Numbered from the stretch's first letter, positions 48,700-60,344 are shown. The stretch: DNA of 64,000 nt from Protea cynaroides (GCA_028583415.1 CM053269.1:56719007-56783006); one strand, 5' to 3'. Numbers and translations are program-made. The notes: generated by a model from the letters alone, not told the origin.

Positions 48700-50724
48700 T
48701 CAACGCCCACCAGAGAGTAGCGATTCTGAAATTGATGGTGATGGAGTTATCTTATCTAGAGAAAAAGAATACGACATGACAATATCACCAAACCGTTCAC
48801 CATCCACAAATGTTATGCCATTAGCACTCAAACAAAGAGATGATAGATCTGGTTCAGCAAGTTCTCCCTCCAAATACTGCATAACTTGTCGCATACTTGG
48901 TCTTCCTCTTGAAATGCTATGAGAGCAAAGCAATCCAAGCTTCAAAACCAGTTCCATTTCCTTCTCTACGTAATTGATTCCCAAGTTTGGATCCACTACG
49001 TCAAGAATTGCCCCTCTACTCCAGTGAGAGAACACCCAATCCACCAACACTGATTCCTCTGCTGAGGCATTTGGATCTATTGGCTTCCTCCCACAAGCAA
49101 CTTCCAACACTAAAGCCCCGAATGCAAACACATCTATGCTCTGGTTAGCCATCCATGTTCTTGAAAGTTCTGGTGCAAGATAACCTAGTGTCCCAGCCAC
49201 ATGTGTTGTTTGAAGGTCAGAACCATGGTCATACAATCTCGCTAGTCCAAAATCTCCTAATCTTCCATTCATTTCCCCGTCCAAAAGAACATTACTAGAC
49301 TTTACATCTCTGTGAATTACAACCTGCTCCCATTCCTCGTGCAGATAAAACAGAGCAGATGCTACCCCTCGAATAATTTGAAACCTCTGTCCCCAATTCA
49401 GAACCGGCATTGATGGATCGGAGAGGAACTTGTCTAGACTTCCGTTGGACATGAATTCATATACCAAAAGCAGTTCTCCTTTTCGTCGGCAGTACCCCAA
49501 GAGTCTTACTAAGTTCCGATGCCGTAATTGACCGACGGTAACGATCTCAGCAACAAATTCCCTCATCCCCTGTCTTGATTCATGGGAGATCTTCTTCACA
49601 GCAACTTCAATTTTGGAGGTGGGTAATACGCCTCTATACACCCTACCAAAGCCACCAATACCCAGGAGCTCCTTCTCCTTAAACCCCTTAGTCGCTACGT
49701 AGAGATCTTTATACTTGAACCTATGAGTTCCATATTCGAGCTCCCATTCTTCAAGCACTTCTGTAAATTTTCTCTTCCTTTTCACCATAACCAGGATGCC
49801 AAATATCACTACAAAAACTAAAGCAACAACAATTACAGGAAGTCCGATTGTCACAATAGTTTCTTTCCTATTGGTTCCTCTTCTTGGAATCTTGGGAAGT
49901 TGGGAGAGATTGAGTTCTTCTGCTTGCCCGTTCAGCTTGAAGCTCCATCCCAACACATAGTGAGATGTGAGAATGGGACCAGTAGAGGATGAGAAACCGA
50001 CGAACATGGTCTTCTGCATGAGTTGAGAAAGATCTTGAGACAGAGACAAGAGGGGAATAGCTGGCTTAGGAACATTGTATGGAGCTAAAGTGACATTGAC
50101 TTCCTTCTTCACACCATCGTAATCCACCCACACTTGCATAACATTTCCACTGATGAGGGTTAAATTCAAAGACTGGCCGTTCTTATCCAAATAGGACACC
50201 GGAATTGAAGCAACAGACTGCAATCCATTGATATCAATGCCGACATGGTTGTCGTTGATATCATTGAACTCAATATTCTGTAAGGTGTCGAGCTCGACTG
50301 CAAATACATGGTTAGTTGAATTGCCAACGTTGGTCTCGTTGAAGAGGCCAAGATATTGGCTTGGAAGAGCACCAGGGAAGTCTTTTGTGGGTGCAATGAC
50401 AAAAGCGATCCCATGACCGCCCAAATCGGGATACTCGGTGACGATGGCAAAAACGAAAGTGGTAGAGAAGGAGAGAGAAGCGGCGCCACCTGAGGAGGAT
50501 GGGCCAAGGAAACGAATCCGGTTAGAGTAGAAAGCATGACCTTTTTGTTCCATGGTGGTGTTGGTCAGTATGAGGAGACCATTGGATGTGATCTTAGCTA
50601 TGCCGTTCAAGCTCAGATTAGCTCCTTTGAAGCCATTATAGGTGAAACTAACTTCTTGTTCTTGTGGGGCTGCTTCAATTCTTGTGAGGAGGAACAAAAC
50701 TGTAAGCCTGAAAATAGAAAACAT
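48700..50724 (-). CDS. LecRK copy 4, intact L-type lectin receptor-like kinase (674 aa)
   Basis: A single exon without frameshift or stop. An in-frame ATG lies 20 codons upstream (50784), but I prefer ATG 50722-50724. It aligns with the start of copy 3, gives a clean signal peptide (MFSIFRLTVLFLLTRIEAAP), and the TATA-like box at 50799-50816 would place the transcript start at or after the upstream ATG. Domains match copy 3 position for position: lectin about 22-255, membrane span about 289-313 with KRKRK after it, kinase about 348-622 with GIGGFGRV, VAVK, HRD, DFG and APE intact. Expected at the plasma membrane as a lectin-type receptor kinase. Lectin-domain residues shared with copy 5 (IAPTKDFPGALPS, KKEVNVTL) mark copy 5 as its closest paralogue. 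The activation segment reads RTWMANQS where copy 3 has RTGKANQS. Confidence 0.95.
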   Translation of the reverse strand: MFSIFRLTVLFLLTRIEAAPQEQEVSFTYNGFKGANLSLNGIAKITSNGLLILTNTTMEQKGHAFYSNRIRFLGPSSSGGAASLSFSTTFVFAIVTEYPDLGGHGIAFVIAPTKDFPGALPSQYLGLFNETNVGNSTNHVFAVELDTLQNIEFNDINDNHVGIDINGLQSVASIPVSYLDKNGQSLNLTLISGNVMQVWVDYDGVKKEVNVTLAPYNVPKPAIPLLSLSQDLSQLMQKTMFVGFSSSTGPILTSHYVLGWSFKLNGQAEELNLSQLPKIPRRGTNRKETIVTIGLPVIVVALVFVVIFGILVMVKRKRKFTEVLEEWELEYGTHRFKYKDLYVATKGFKEKELLGIGGFGRVYRGVLPTSKIEVAVKKISHESRQGMREFVAEIVTVGQLRHRNLVRLLGYCRRKGELLLVYEFMSNGSLDKFLSDPSMPVLNWGQRFQIIRGVASALFYLHEEWEQVVIHRDVKSSNVLLDGEMNGRLGDFGLARLYDHGSDLQTTHVAGTLGYLAPELSRTWMANQSIDVFAFGALVLEVACGRKPIDPNASAEESVLVDWVFSHWSRGAILDVVDPNLGINYVEKEMELVLKLGLLCSHSISRGRPSMRQVMQYLEGELAEPDLSSLCLSANGITFVDGERFGDIVMSYSFSLDKITPSPSISESLLSGGR

Positions 50725-50798
50725 GGCTTCCGGAATTGAAAAACTTGAACTCCCCTCAAATTTCTTTTTTCTTTGAGAAATCATTGCGTCTTCTTGGT

Positions 50799-50816
50799 CC
50801 TATTTATGTATATGGC
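50799..50816 (-). promoter_or_regulatory. Candidate TATA box of LecRK copy 4
   Basis: The minus strand reads GCCATATACATAAATAGG, about 75-92 bp upstream of the preferred ATG and aligned with the CATATATATC upstream of copy 3. Its position argues against use of the upstream in-frame ATG at 50784. Confidence 0.4.
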
Positions 50817-51628
50817 TTTCCATACAAAATGATTAGTGGCATCAACTCATCAGGGCTAAGGTCAACAACTTAGCTATTTGGAATTTCACAGAACCATCCA
50901 ATCATTAAAGAAAACCATTCAATCATTAAGAAACACCCACTGGTGAGATTTTAATAGATATTTTATTGATCTGAAAAGGAGAACACAACGAATTGGGCCT
51001 CACGAAGCCACCAAGACAAGACAACAACATCAAAACTGAGACAAAAACCATAACATAGGCAAGGCCCAACAAAGAGAACAATATCAGTCATTCCACAACA
51101 AATTCATTCTTTATAGAAATAGTACTCGCAGGATTAAGAACCCTGATACTCTTTCTTAGGAAAATCAGTCATAGCGATCATTCCCCACTTCAAATCATGG
51201 TTCTAAGTCGTCTAATGGGAAATCAATACATTTTCATTCCTCTGTAATAGTACTAAACAGTTTATAATAAAGGATTGGAATTGATTAAGCCCAAAACCCA
51301 TATGAATCAGCGGATCAATTGATACAATACCGATACCTTAACTATGCTTCAAATTGATTATTGAAGTAAGGGGACGCGAGTAATGCCAAAGCAAAGTAGA
51401 AAGGAATTCAAAAGTCAATCAATCATGTGGCCAGTGGCTGTCGATCTAATACAGATTATTCCTTAACCATGATTCAAATTGACTATTGAAATAAGGGGAC
51501 GCGAGTAATAGTAATGCCGCAGTATGAAGGGAATTGGAAATTACAAAGAAAGTGGAACAGCAGGTCAATGAATCATTTGGTCAGTGGCCGCTTGAATGAT
51601 TCGAGTGTGAAGCAAATTCTATTTTTTT

Positions 51629-51634
<6 letters not shown>

Positions 51635-51717
<83 letters not shown>

Positions 51718-51718
51718 C
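51635..51718. repeat. AT run followed by poly-T
   Basis: About 25 AT units then about 30 T. It occupies the site of the old poly-T/ggtaaga insertion shared by units 1, 3 and 5, so the microsatellite probably grew from that tail. Confidence 0.95.
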
Positions 51719-51837
51719 TAATTGTAAGAGATGCACCTTCTATTCTATTATGTCCTATTTATGAAGATAATTAATCTTTTACTCTCTTTTGAAGTAGGAG
51801 TATTATATGAAGAGGAGTTTGACAAGGTAGGTCTTTT

Positions 51838-52008
51838 GAGGATTTTAATCTTTTCATGTTTCTCATGTTTCTCATGTAGGCATGAAGAAATCCAGTGATT
51901 GTAGTTTGTTGTACACACATATCGATGTATTGATATATACTTACAATAGATAACAGTCACTGGATTTCCTCGTGCTAACATAAGGGGCATGAGAGGATTT
52001 GAATCCCT
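51838..52008. mobile_element. 171-bp MITE in the LecRK unit 4 flank
   Basis: Absent from the aligned flank of unit 3 (cccttttgactcagcaag at 39.72 kb). Terminal inverted repeats are GAGGATTTTAATCTTTTCAT against GGGATTCAAATCCTCTCATG, with a further inverted pair around GAAATCCAGTGA. A TCTTTT duplication flanks it (51832-51837 and 52009-52014). It has no coding capacity; hAT-like by resemblance to the MITE at 52.9 kb. Confidence 0.75.
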
Positions 52009-52860
52009 CTTTTGACTCAAAAAGAATAGTGTATGATGAGGTCTTCTTGATAGTACTTGAATCTTATTTTACTTGATATATTTTCAAAAAGGTTGGTTGA
52101 ATTGAATTTCAAATTTTCTCATTGAATATTGAATAAGTAAAACCTCCCCTTAGCGGGCACCTCATCCATTCGTCAAAGGGGTGTGGGATCCACTCGATAA
52201 GTGTAGGACCCACACCTATAGGAGAAAATGAGATTTCGTAGGACCCACACCTAGATGAAAATGAGGTCTCTTGGAGCGATATTGAGAAGAGGAACCAATG
52301 TCTCAGAGTTGCAGTATCACATAATTTATATAGAAAAAAAAATGTAAATTACTTTAATCTCTCCAGTATTTTAGTCAAATGACATGAACTTCTTGTAATT
52401 TAAAAATTACACTGAGTTACAATCAACTAATGGTGTTAACATTAGATAATAAATTGACTCATTTACCCTTGGTCTATTTCACCGTGCAACAGTCTCCCTC
52501 TCGCCAAAAATGAATTAAGAATAACAAAAGAACACAAAGAAGATAAAGAATAAAAGAATACTATTTCACTTTGTCCTTTTAATTGAGAAGATGTTAAATT
52601 TTCTCTATAGAGAGCCATTCCATGTGAAGAAGATTGAAGAGGATCTGATATTTAACGGTAACCACTGTGGACAGAACCCATTTCTGAAACACCCCTCAAC
52701 AACCTCTGCTAATCAAGACTCATTTAGTGTCTCTTACTTCAAAGTTCAAATATAGTTGTAAATTGTCCTGCCATTGATGCACCCGAGTATATGGTTGCAA
52801 CATTCTGAGTTCTACTTGGTGCTACACTTTCCCATACGACAGATTACTTCATACTCTCAT

Positions 52861-53077
52861 GGGGATTCAAATCCTTTTCTCCAAGAGAATTTGGAGGAGA
52901 GGTGGTGTCCCTATTGGATGGGTGACACCTGAGGCTCGGATTCCCAGCCCTCCATCCTAGCCGACAGGGGTATCAACTCGGATGGAGGGCTCGGATTTAT
53001 CCGAACCCGAGGTATCGTCCATCTAATGGGGGCATGTCCTCTCCTCCAGATTCTCTTGTAGGAGAGGATGTTGATCC
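52861..53077. mobile_element. 217-bp hAT-like MITE in the unit 5 3' flank
   Basis: Inserted in actctcattgtaagtc, which is intact at 5.5 kb. Inverted termini of about 40 bp include AAGAGAATTTGGAGGAGAGG on the left and AAGAGAATCTGGAGGAGAGG on the complement of the right. An 8-bp duplication ACTCTCAT/ACTCTTAT with one mismatch (52853-52860 and 53078-53085) fits hAT elements. It is non-coding. Confidence 0.82.
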
Positions 53078-53085
53078 ACTCTTAT

Positions 53086-54044
53086 TGTAAGTCTTGCCTT
53101 CACTTTATATTTTCAATATTGAAATTAATTATTTTGCAGTAAAAGGCTGAGCCAATACACTCTCAAGAGAAAATTGAACTTCACATTTCTAACCAAAAAA
53201 AAAAATTTAATATTAAGCTTCACAGTGAGAACGTGCTTAAAATTATAAGTATGCATGACAGTGACTTTTATGTTTATGAAGGAACTAGAGACTTTTATAG
53301 AGTTTGTGTGGATCATTAGCCATTTCCTTGACCAATTGATGAGTCTTCCGGAATATAAACCCCGATGAATCCGGACTATAATGGAATTTGGTCAAACTAT
53401 TGTATATGTTATTAATAGAGTCTTTCGAACTAGGGAATCAGCTAACTTATTTATTTCCTTAAAAACAAACGGTGCTTTTGTAATAAATCATTTGGGGGAA
53501 AAGAATAAGAATATATGGTAATTTTTTTTTTTTGGTAAGAGAAATATATGGTAGTTGAGACAATATTAAATTGTACACCACCAAATGATAGAACCGGTGG
53601 GCACTTGGGTAGGTTTACCTTAACCCAACCTAGCCCAGCCCTAAAAACCCTAGGTAGGGCTTAAATTTTCAAACCTCAACTTGGGTTTAGGTTGAGAGAA
53701 CAAAACCCAAGGTTGGATTGAATTGTTCTGGGCTCAAAATGAGGTTTTCACATCGGTTGCCTTCTCCATCTCTCTGTCAAACTTCATAGTAGGATCAATA
53801 AATTCCACGTAGCGGGTTTGGATTTCTTGGTTAAAAGTTCCATGTAAAAGGTATAAGATTCAAGTTTCATGGTTTCTGGGATTTTTTTTTTTTTTTTTTC
53901 CTAGGTCAAGTCTCCCTTTGATTTAACGAGAGAACAATTAAAAAACATTAATATTTAAAGAAGTTCACAAATCTCATCCAAACTAGGCGGGATGTTATTT
54001 TAAGGGAAATTTACTAACAACTATAAAAAACAGTAAGATGAGAA
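53086..54044. repeat. 3'-flank module of LecRK copy 5
   Basis: The same order of landmarks as downstream of copies 3 and 4, ending at the stop codon of copy 5. It contains a 22-bp LINE-tail insertion at 53521. No gene is seen. Confidence 0.65.
53521..53542 (-). mobile_element. 22-bp LINE/SINE tail insertion
   Basis: attttttttttttggtaaga plus two bases is bounded by an 11-bp direct repeat AATATATGGTA (53510-53520 and 53543-53553). The unit 4 flank at 47.84 kb shows the empty site. On the minus strand it is TCTTACC plus poly(A). Confidence 0.82.
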
Positions 54045-56070
54045 TCAACGTCCACCAGAGAGTAGCGATTCTGAAATCGATGGTGATGAAGTTATCTTCT
54101 CCAGGGAACAAGGATACGACATGACAATATCACCAAATCTTTCGCCATCCGCAAATGTTATGCCATTAGCACTCAGACAAAGAGACGATAGATCTGGTTC
54201 AGCAAGTTCTCCCTCTAAATACTGCAAAACTTGTCGCATACTTGGTCTTCCTGTTGGAATGCTATGAGAGCAAAGCAATATCCAAGCTTCAAAACCAGTT
54301 CCATTTCCTTCTCTACATAATTGATTCCCAAGTTTGGATCCACTACGTCAAGAATTGCCCCAATGCTCCAGCGGGAGAACACCCAATCCACCAACACCGA
54401 TTCCTCTACTGATGCCTTTGGATCTATTGGTTTCCTCCCACAGGCAACTTCCAACATTAAAGCCCTGAATGCAAACACATCTGTGCTCTGGTTAGCCTTC
54501 CCTATTCTTGAAAGTTCTGATGCAAGATAACCTAGTGTCCCAGCCACATGTGTTGTTTGAAGGTCAGAACCATGGTCATACAATCTCGCTAGTCCAAAAT
54601 CTCCTAATCTTCCATTCATTTCCCCGTCCAAAAGAACATTACTAGACTTTACATCTCTGTGAATTACAATCTGCTCCCATTCCTCGTGCAGATAAAACAG
54701 AGCAGATGCTACCCCTCGAATAATTTGAAACCTCTGTCCCCAATTCAGAACCGGTATTGATGGATCGGAAAGGAACTTGTCTAGACTTCTGTTGGACATG
54801 AATTCATATACCAAAAGCAGTTCTCCTTTACGCAGGGAGTACCCCAAGAGTCTTACTAAGTTCTGATGCCGTAATTGACCGACGGTAACGATCTCAGCAA
54901 CAAATTCCCTCATCCCCTGTCTTGATTCATGGGAGATCTTCTTCACAGCAACTTTGATTTTGGAGGTGGGCAATACGCCTCTATACACCCTACCAAAGCC
55001 ACCAATACCCAGGAGCTCCTTCTCTTTAAACCCCTTAGTCGCTACGTAGAGATCTTTATACTTGAACCTATAAGTTCCATATTCAAGCTCTCATTCTTCA
55101 AGCACTTCTGCAAATTTTCTCTTCCTTTTCACCATAATCAGGATGCCAAAGATCGTCACAAAAACTAAAGCAATGGCAACTATAGGAAGTCCAATGGTCA
55201 AAATAGCCGGTTTCTTGGTGGTTCCTCTTCTGGGAATCTTGGGAAGTTGGGAGAGATTGAGTTCTTCTGCTTGCCCGTTCAGCTTGAAGCTCCATCCCAA
55301 CACGTAGTGGAATGTCAAAAAGGAACCAGTAGAAGATGAAAAACCAACGAACATGGTCTCCTGCATGATTTGAGAAAGATCTTGAGACAACGACAAGAGG
55401 GGAATAGCTGGCTTAGGAACATAAAATGGAGCTAAAGTGACATTGACTTCCTTCTTCACACCATCGTAATCCACCCACACTTGCATAACATTTCCACAAA
55501 CGAGGGTTAAATTCAGAGACTGACCGTTCTTATCCAAATAGGACACTGGAATTGAAGCAACAAACTGCAATCCATTGATATCGATGCCGACATGGTTGTC
55601 GTCGATATCATTGAACTCAGTATTTTGTAAGGTGTCGAGCTCGACTGCAAATACGTGGTTAGTTGAATTGCCAACGTTGGTCTCGTTGAAGAGGCCAAGA
55701 TATTGGCTTGGAAGAGCACCAGGGAAGTCTTTTGTGGGTGCAATGACAAAAGCAATCCCATGACCGCCCAAATCGGGATACTCGGTGACGATGGCAAAAA
55801 CGAAAGTAGTAGAGAAGGAGAGAGAAGCGGTGCCACCTGATGAGGATGGGCCAAGGAAACGAATCCGGTTAGAGTAGAAAGCATGACCTTATTGTTCCAT
55901 GGTGGTGTTGGTCAGTATGAGAGACCATTGGATGTGATCTTAGCTATGCCATTCAAGCTCAGATTAGCTCCTTTGAAGCCATTATAGGTGAAACTAACTT
56001 CTTGTTCTTGTGAGGCTGCTTCAATTCTTGTGAGGAGGAACAAAACCATAAGCTTGAAAATGAAAAACAT
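54045..56070 (-). pseudogene. LecRK copy 5, L-type lectin receptor-like kinase pseudogene
   Basis: Full length from ATG 56068-56070 to TGA 54045, closest to copy 4. Four lesions are visible. A 1-bp deletion (55919-55922) falls after ITSNGL in the lectin domain. The Lys codon of MEQKGHAF is TAA (55889-55891). The Trp codon of LEEWELEY after the membrane span is TGA (55091-55093). A 2-bp insertion (about 54278-54281) falls within the C-terminal kinase lobe. The catalytic HRD, DFG and VAVK are still present, and the kinase segment between lesions is open for about 257 codons. Inactivation therefore seems younger than in copies 1 and 2. APE has become ASE. A 78-bp duplication covers the start codon region. 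Confidence 0.93.
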
Positions 56071-56187
56071 GGCTTCTAGATTTGAGAAGCAAGAACTCCC
56101 CTCAATTTCTTGTAATTACAAAACCATAAGCTTGAAAATGAAAAACATGGCTTCTAGATTTGAGAAGCAAGAACTCCCCTCAATTTT
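56041..56187. repeat. 78-bp tandem duplication over the start of LecRK copy 5
   Basis: caaaaccataagcttgaaaa and the following 58 bp, including the ATG and signal-peptide codons, are repeated at 56119 with near-perfect identity. Transcripts starting upstream would meet a second ATG first. Confidence 0.93.
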
Positions 56188-56612
56188 TAGCGGCAGCAGC
56201 CCATCAGGGCTAAGGTCAGCAACTTAGCTTCTTTGGAATTGATAGAACCATCCAATCATTAAAGGAAACCATTCAATCATTAAGAAATACCCGTTGTTGA
56301 GATTTTAATAGATAATTTATTGATCTGGGACGGAAGACACAACAAACTGGCCGTCATGAAGAGACCAAGACAACACAACACAACAACATCAACTGAGATA
56401 AAACTATAACATAGGCAAGGCCCAACAAAGAGAACAATAACAGTCATTCCACAAGAAGGTCATTCTTTATAGAAATAGTACTCGCAGGAGTAAGAACCTG
56501 GATACTCTTTCTTAGGAAAGTTGGTCATAGCGATCATTCCCCACTTCAAATCATGGTTTAAAATCCAATTAGAAATTGATACATTTTTATTTGTCGATAA
56601 AATAGTACTAAA

Positions 56613-57087
56613 TGTCAAAGTTTCCAATTCAAAATTTCGAACTAGTAAATGGAAGGACTCTCCATATATAAGACCACATGATTCTAATATCATTAGAAAT
56701 GTGGGACTATTCCCAATACCCCCCCCCCCCCTCACATGTAACCCTCCCGTTAGGTGGTGTATATGTGGTAGTATATGTTATAATACATGGCATTTTTCAA
56801 GTGACTGGTCCCTCTTCTTGGGTGACTGATCTCTCTTTTGATGACATATAATCCCTCTTTTGGGTGATCGTCCCTCTTTTGGTGATCATAGTCCCTCTTC
56901 TGTACATCTGGTGTTCCTCTTTTGGTCACCTGACCTCTTTTTTTAGGGTTATTATGAGAGAGAATCTAGAGCTCTGATCCCATGTCAAGTTTCTAACTCA
57001 AAAGTTCGAACTAGTAAATGAAGGGACTCTCCATATATAAGACCACATGATTCAAATCTTATTAGTAATATAAGACTATTCTCAGTA
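56613..57087 (-). mobile_element. Complete TRIM element, 475 bp
   Basis: Two direct terminal repeats of about 105 bp (56613-56718 and 56983-57087) share ttcgaactagtaaatg, gactctccatatataagacc and acatgattc. On the minus strand the 5' LTR (right copy) ends in CA. It is followed at once by the primer-binding site TGGGATCAGAGC (complement of 56971-56982), one base from the initiator-Met type TGGTATCAGAGC. A polypurine tract (G-run, complement of 56719-56732) touches the 3' LTR. A perfect 5-bp duplication CTAAA flanks the element (56608-56612 and 57088-57092). Both LTR starts have TG changed to TA. The interior is non-coding, with gtccctcttttgggtgat repeats. Confidence 0.9.
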
Positions 57088-58395
57088 CTAAATTAATCTA
57101 AAATAAAGAATTAGAATCCATTGAACCCAAAACCCATAAGAATCACCTGATCGCTCAATACAATATCGATACCTTAATTGATTATTGAAGTAGAGGGATG
57201 CCAGTAACGCCAGAGTAAAGTGGAACGGAATTCAGAAGTCAATCAATCATGTGGTCAGTGGCTGACCATCTAATACCGATTCCTTAACCATGATTCAAAT
57301 TAATTATGAAATAAGGGGACGCGAGTAACAGTACTGCCGTGGTACTAAGGGAATTGTAAATTACAAAGAAAGTGGAACAGCAGGTCAATCAATCATTTGG
57401 TTAGTGGCCCCTTGAATGATTCGAGTGTGAATGTGTGATGCAACTTCTATTTTTTATTTTTTTATTTTTTTATTTTTTTATTTCTTTTATTTTTTTGATA
57501 AGAAATGCACCTTCTAATCTATTGTGTCAGCAAGAATAGTGTATGATAAGGTCTTCTATACTATTTGTACTTGACTCTTATTTTACTTGATATTTTTTAA
57601 AAAGATTGGTTGAATTGAATTTTTAAATTTACTCATTGAATATTGAATGAGTAAAACCTCTTGCTCGGTCGGGACCTCATCCATCCGTCCATGGGTGTGG
57701 GTTCCACTCAATAAGTGCAAAACCCACACCTATACACAAAAATGAGGTTCCGTAGGAACCACCCCTATAGATGAAAATGAGGTCTCTTGAAGCTCTCGAC
57801 TGGAAGAGGATTCAATGCCTCCAATGTCACATGATCTATATAAAAAAGAAAGGATAAATTACACTCACTTTCTTTATACTTTAGTCAAATGACATTAATT
57901 TCCCCTTGTAGTTTAGAAATTGCACTCAGATATAATTAATTAATCGTATTAATATTACATAATGAATTGATTCATTTATCTTGGTCTGTTTCACCATACA
58001 ACATTATCCATCTCGTCGACAACGAATTAGGCAGAACTAAAGAACACCAAGAAGATAAAGAAGAAAAGAATATTATGGACAGAACCCAATTTTCGATAGA
58101 CACCTCAGCAGCCTCTGCCAATCAAGACTCATACCTGTCTCTTCAATATAGTTGTGGATTGTCCAAAGAAGAAATTGTCATTATGCATCCATGTGGTATA
58201 GTCACTTTGATAGCTCGGAGAGGTCAGACTCACTCCTGAATTCCTTTTGGAAACCATAGATTGATTGATTCTTAGATCTCCAAAATTAAAACGGCTCGCC
58301 CAAAACTACTTTTCGCCAAATAGGAGAAGAACATCAAGTCAAAAATTGAGTTTTTCTATCCGTTGGCGTTTTTCCTCTTGATATTACTAACATCT

Positions 58396-58521
58396 TCACA
58401 TATGATCCCAATTCTTTGGGATATAGCTTGAAGGACCAAATTCTTCCTCCAACAAATCAGCCGCACGCTTCTCCGTCACATGGTATATCACCTCCCTCGG
58501 ATCCCCATTCTCCACCTTAAT
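58396..58521 (-). pseudogene. Exon-like remnant of an unrecognised gene, copy in unit 5
   Basis: Paralogue of 43604-43729 with identical boundaries. AG acceptor (complement of 58522-58523), 41 codons, TGA stop. The product contains VENGDPREVIYHVTEKRAA and ends PKNWDHM. The frame is open in both copies. No upstream exon is found and the protein is not recognised. Confidence 0.4.
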
Positions 58522-58560
58522 CTACCCATAACATAAATAAGAAAATGAGTACTCTTTTCT

Positions 58561-59109
58561 AATTCTAATCCCATCTGGATTGATGCAGCAAGAGGGAAGG
58601 GAGAACCAACTATTGCCAAGAGAGAGTTACAATGGACAGAATTATAAGTGAGCATTCATTTCATTGCTTGTATATATTCTTATAAAACATGTCAAAGTTG
58701 CAAGGCGGTATTTAGGCAAAGAAGACGATAAACCAAAGTGTGATGTTAGTCCAAGCTGGAGACGATTTGTCTATAAGTTGGATAATGCCGAAGTGCGTTA
58801 ACCTACTATAAAGTTTTTAAGGTAACGAAATCGTGTTAATTCGAATATTGAACTCATTTTTCATCTCAAAGCGATTTATATTATTAAGTAGACATTTGTA
58901 TGTGACTGACAGAAGGTGGTACACCATATGTGTTAGAGTATTTTTCGTTGTTGTTCGATATTGATAGACTTGATGACTGAATCAAAGTAAGTGGTGGGAT
59001 TTTGTGTAATTAGATTTTATAGCCACATTAATCAATCATGATTTTATAATTAATGTAGTCCAAGTGAGAGAATGTAAGAAATTTAATGTGGACTTAATTA
59101 ATTATAGAA
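58561..59109. other. Intergenic DNA without recognised genes
   Basis: A/T-rich, with no convincing open frame or repeat. The right part (59030-59100) leads into the terminal repeat of the Pack-type element. Confidence 0.4.
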
Positions 59110-59433
59110 AAATTTTCACGTAGTGCCCAAATACTTTGAGAAACATCACCTACCCCTCAAGTTTTTTACAAATGTTACCTCATTAACTGATGGATGAGAG
59201 TTGAAATTTTGTCTAAGCATTTATACATTTCTCATTTTAAATTGAGAAACTTCACCTACCACCCACTAGTTCATTTTCCGACAATATCCTACAACCCACT
59301 GATTCCTTCTCCGACAACATCGAACAAGATAATTATGAAGAAAATAACATTTGGATTATAAAAAAAATTAAACAGGATCAGAAAACTCCTGAATTATATA
59401 TCTTCATATGGAATTATGGATATACAACAACAC

Positions 59434-59660
59434 CACCACAACAATTCTCTTGCAACTTACCACTACATCTCAACACTCAAAGCCTACTCCTCTTACGTCT
59501 TCTCCCTCACCCTCGCTAGCAAATTCCTCTACAGCGGCTCCTCCTACCGTGAGATCCGCATCTGGAACCATCACCCTCCTCCCAACAATTCCAACCCCAA
59601 CTACACTGCAGACAACAACATCGTCGCCGTCAGCAATGGCGCCATTAAATCCCTAGTAAT
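59434..59660 (+). pseudogene. WD40-repeat protein fragment (JINGUBANG-like)
   Basis: The plus-strand frame contains ISTLKAYSSYVFSLTLASKF, LYSGSSYREIRIWNH and VAVSNGAIKSL. These match one and a half WD40 blades of plant JINGUBANG-like WD proteins, whose typical text is SLTLAGKFLYSGSSD.EIR.W. Only about 75 residues are present, with no start context or remaining blades. The usual Asp before REIR is Tyr. It runs directly into the L4 fragment at about 59665 in a 221-codon chimaeric open frame. Confidence 0.65.
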
Positions 59661-59664
59661 TTCC

Positions 59665-59968
59665 TGGGGTACTGGTCGTGTGGTTTCTCGTATCCCTCGT
59701 GTCCCTGGTGGTGGTACTCACCGTGCTGGACAGGGTGTTTTGGCAATATGTGCCGTGGTGGTCGCATGTTCGCAACAACCAAGATCTGGCGCCGTTGGCA
59801 TTGGAAGATCAACGTTAACCAGAAGCGCTATGCTATGGCTTCTGCCCTCGCTGCATCTGCTATCCCTTCAATTGTGCTCACTCGTGGCCACCTCATCGAG
59901 AATGTCCCTGAGATCCCTCTTGTTGTCGGTGATTCTGCCCAGGGCGTGGAGAAGACATCTACGGCTAG
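59665..59968 (+). pseudogene. Ribosomal protein L4 (RPL4, uL4) fragment 1
   Basis: Contains SRIPRVPGGGTHRAGQG in one frame. A 1-bp loss near 59735 then shifts to the frame with MCRGGRMFATTKIWRRWH, KINVNQKRYA and PLVVGDSAQGVEKTS. These are unmistakable for eukaryotic cytosolic RPL4, covering roughly residues 75-170. The functional gene must be elsewhere. Fragment 2 follows after about 390 bp of unrelated A/G-rich sequence. Confidence 0.9.
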
Positions 59969-60344
59969 AGAGAGATAGAGAGACAGAAACTAAGAGAAAA
60001 AAAATTCAAATCAAACTGAATGAGAGAGACGTGTGGAAGAGGGAGTCTGGAGGAGAAGTTGAGAGAGAGTTGGATTGCTGAGGGCATAAAAAGAGAAAAG
60101 AGGAACTGACATAGGGGATTCTTTTTCTGGTTTCGAGCTGGCCGAAGATTGAGAAGAAGAAAGGGAGATAGAGCCGAGGATTGAGAGGAAAGAAGCAAAG
60201 AGAGAAAAAGGAGATTAAAGAAGGGAGAAGCAGCGGAGGTAAGATACCCGAACCTGCTATAAATTTTGTTGTTTAGTTTTTTTCTTTTTCTTTATCCCTG
60301 CAATTTCATACCTCCTGCTCTATCTCGACTCACTTGCAACTTCA

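Larger units (their letters stand above)
50817..52852. repeat. 5'-flank module of LecRK unit 4
   Basis: Collinear with the flanks of copies 3 and 5 and passes at about 52.75 kb into the 3'-flank module of unit 5. It includes an AT run followed by a T run (51635-51718) at the place where other units have a short poly-T. A MITE interrupts it at 51838-52008. No gene is seen. Confidence 0.65.
56197..58560. repeat. 5'-flank module of LecRK unit 5
   Basis: Collinear with the unit 3 flank, including the distal part (58230-58560) that matches 43436-43740. It contains the TRIM at 56613 and an old T-rich insertion (57448-57500) followed by gataagaaatgcaccttct. Open frames here are not supported as genes, apart from the exon remnant listed separately. 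Confidence 0.65.

Noticed and set aside
50722..50784. Upstream in-frame ATG giving LecRK copy 4 a 20-residue N-terminal extension
   Set aside because: The extension is hydrophilic, would bury the signal peptide, is absent from copy 3, and the candidate TATA box lies too close for it to be in the transcript.
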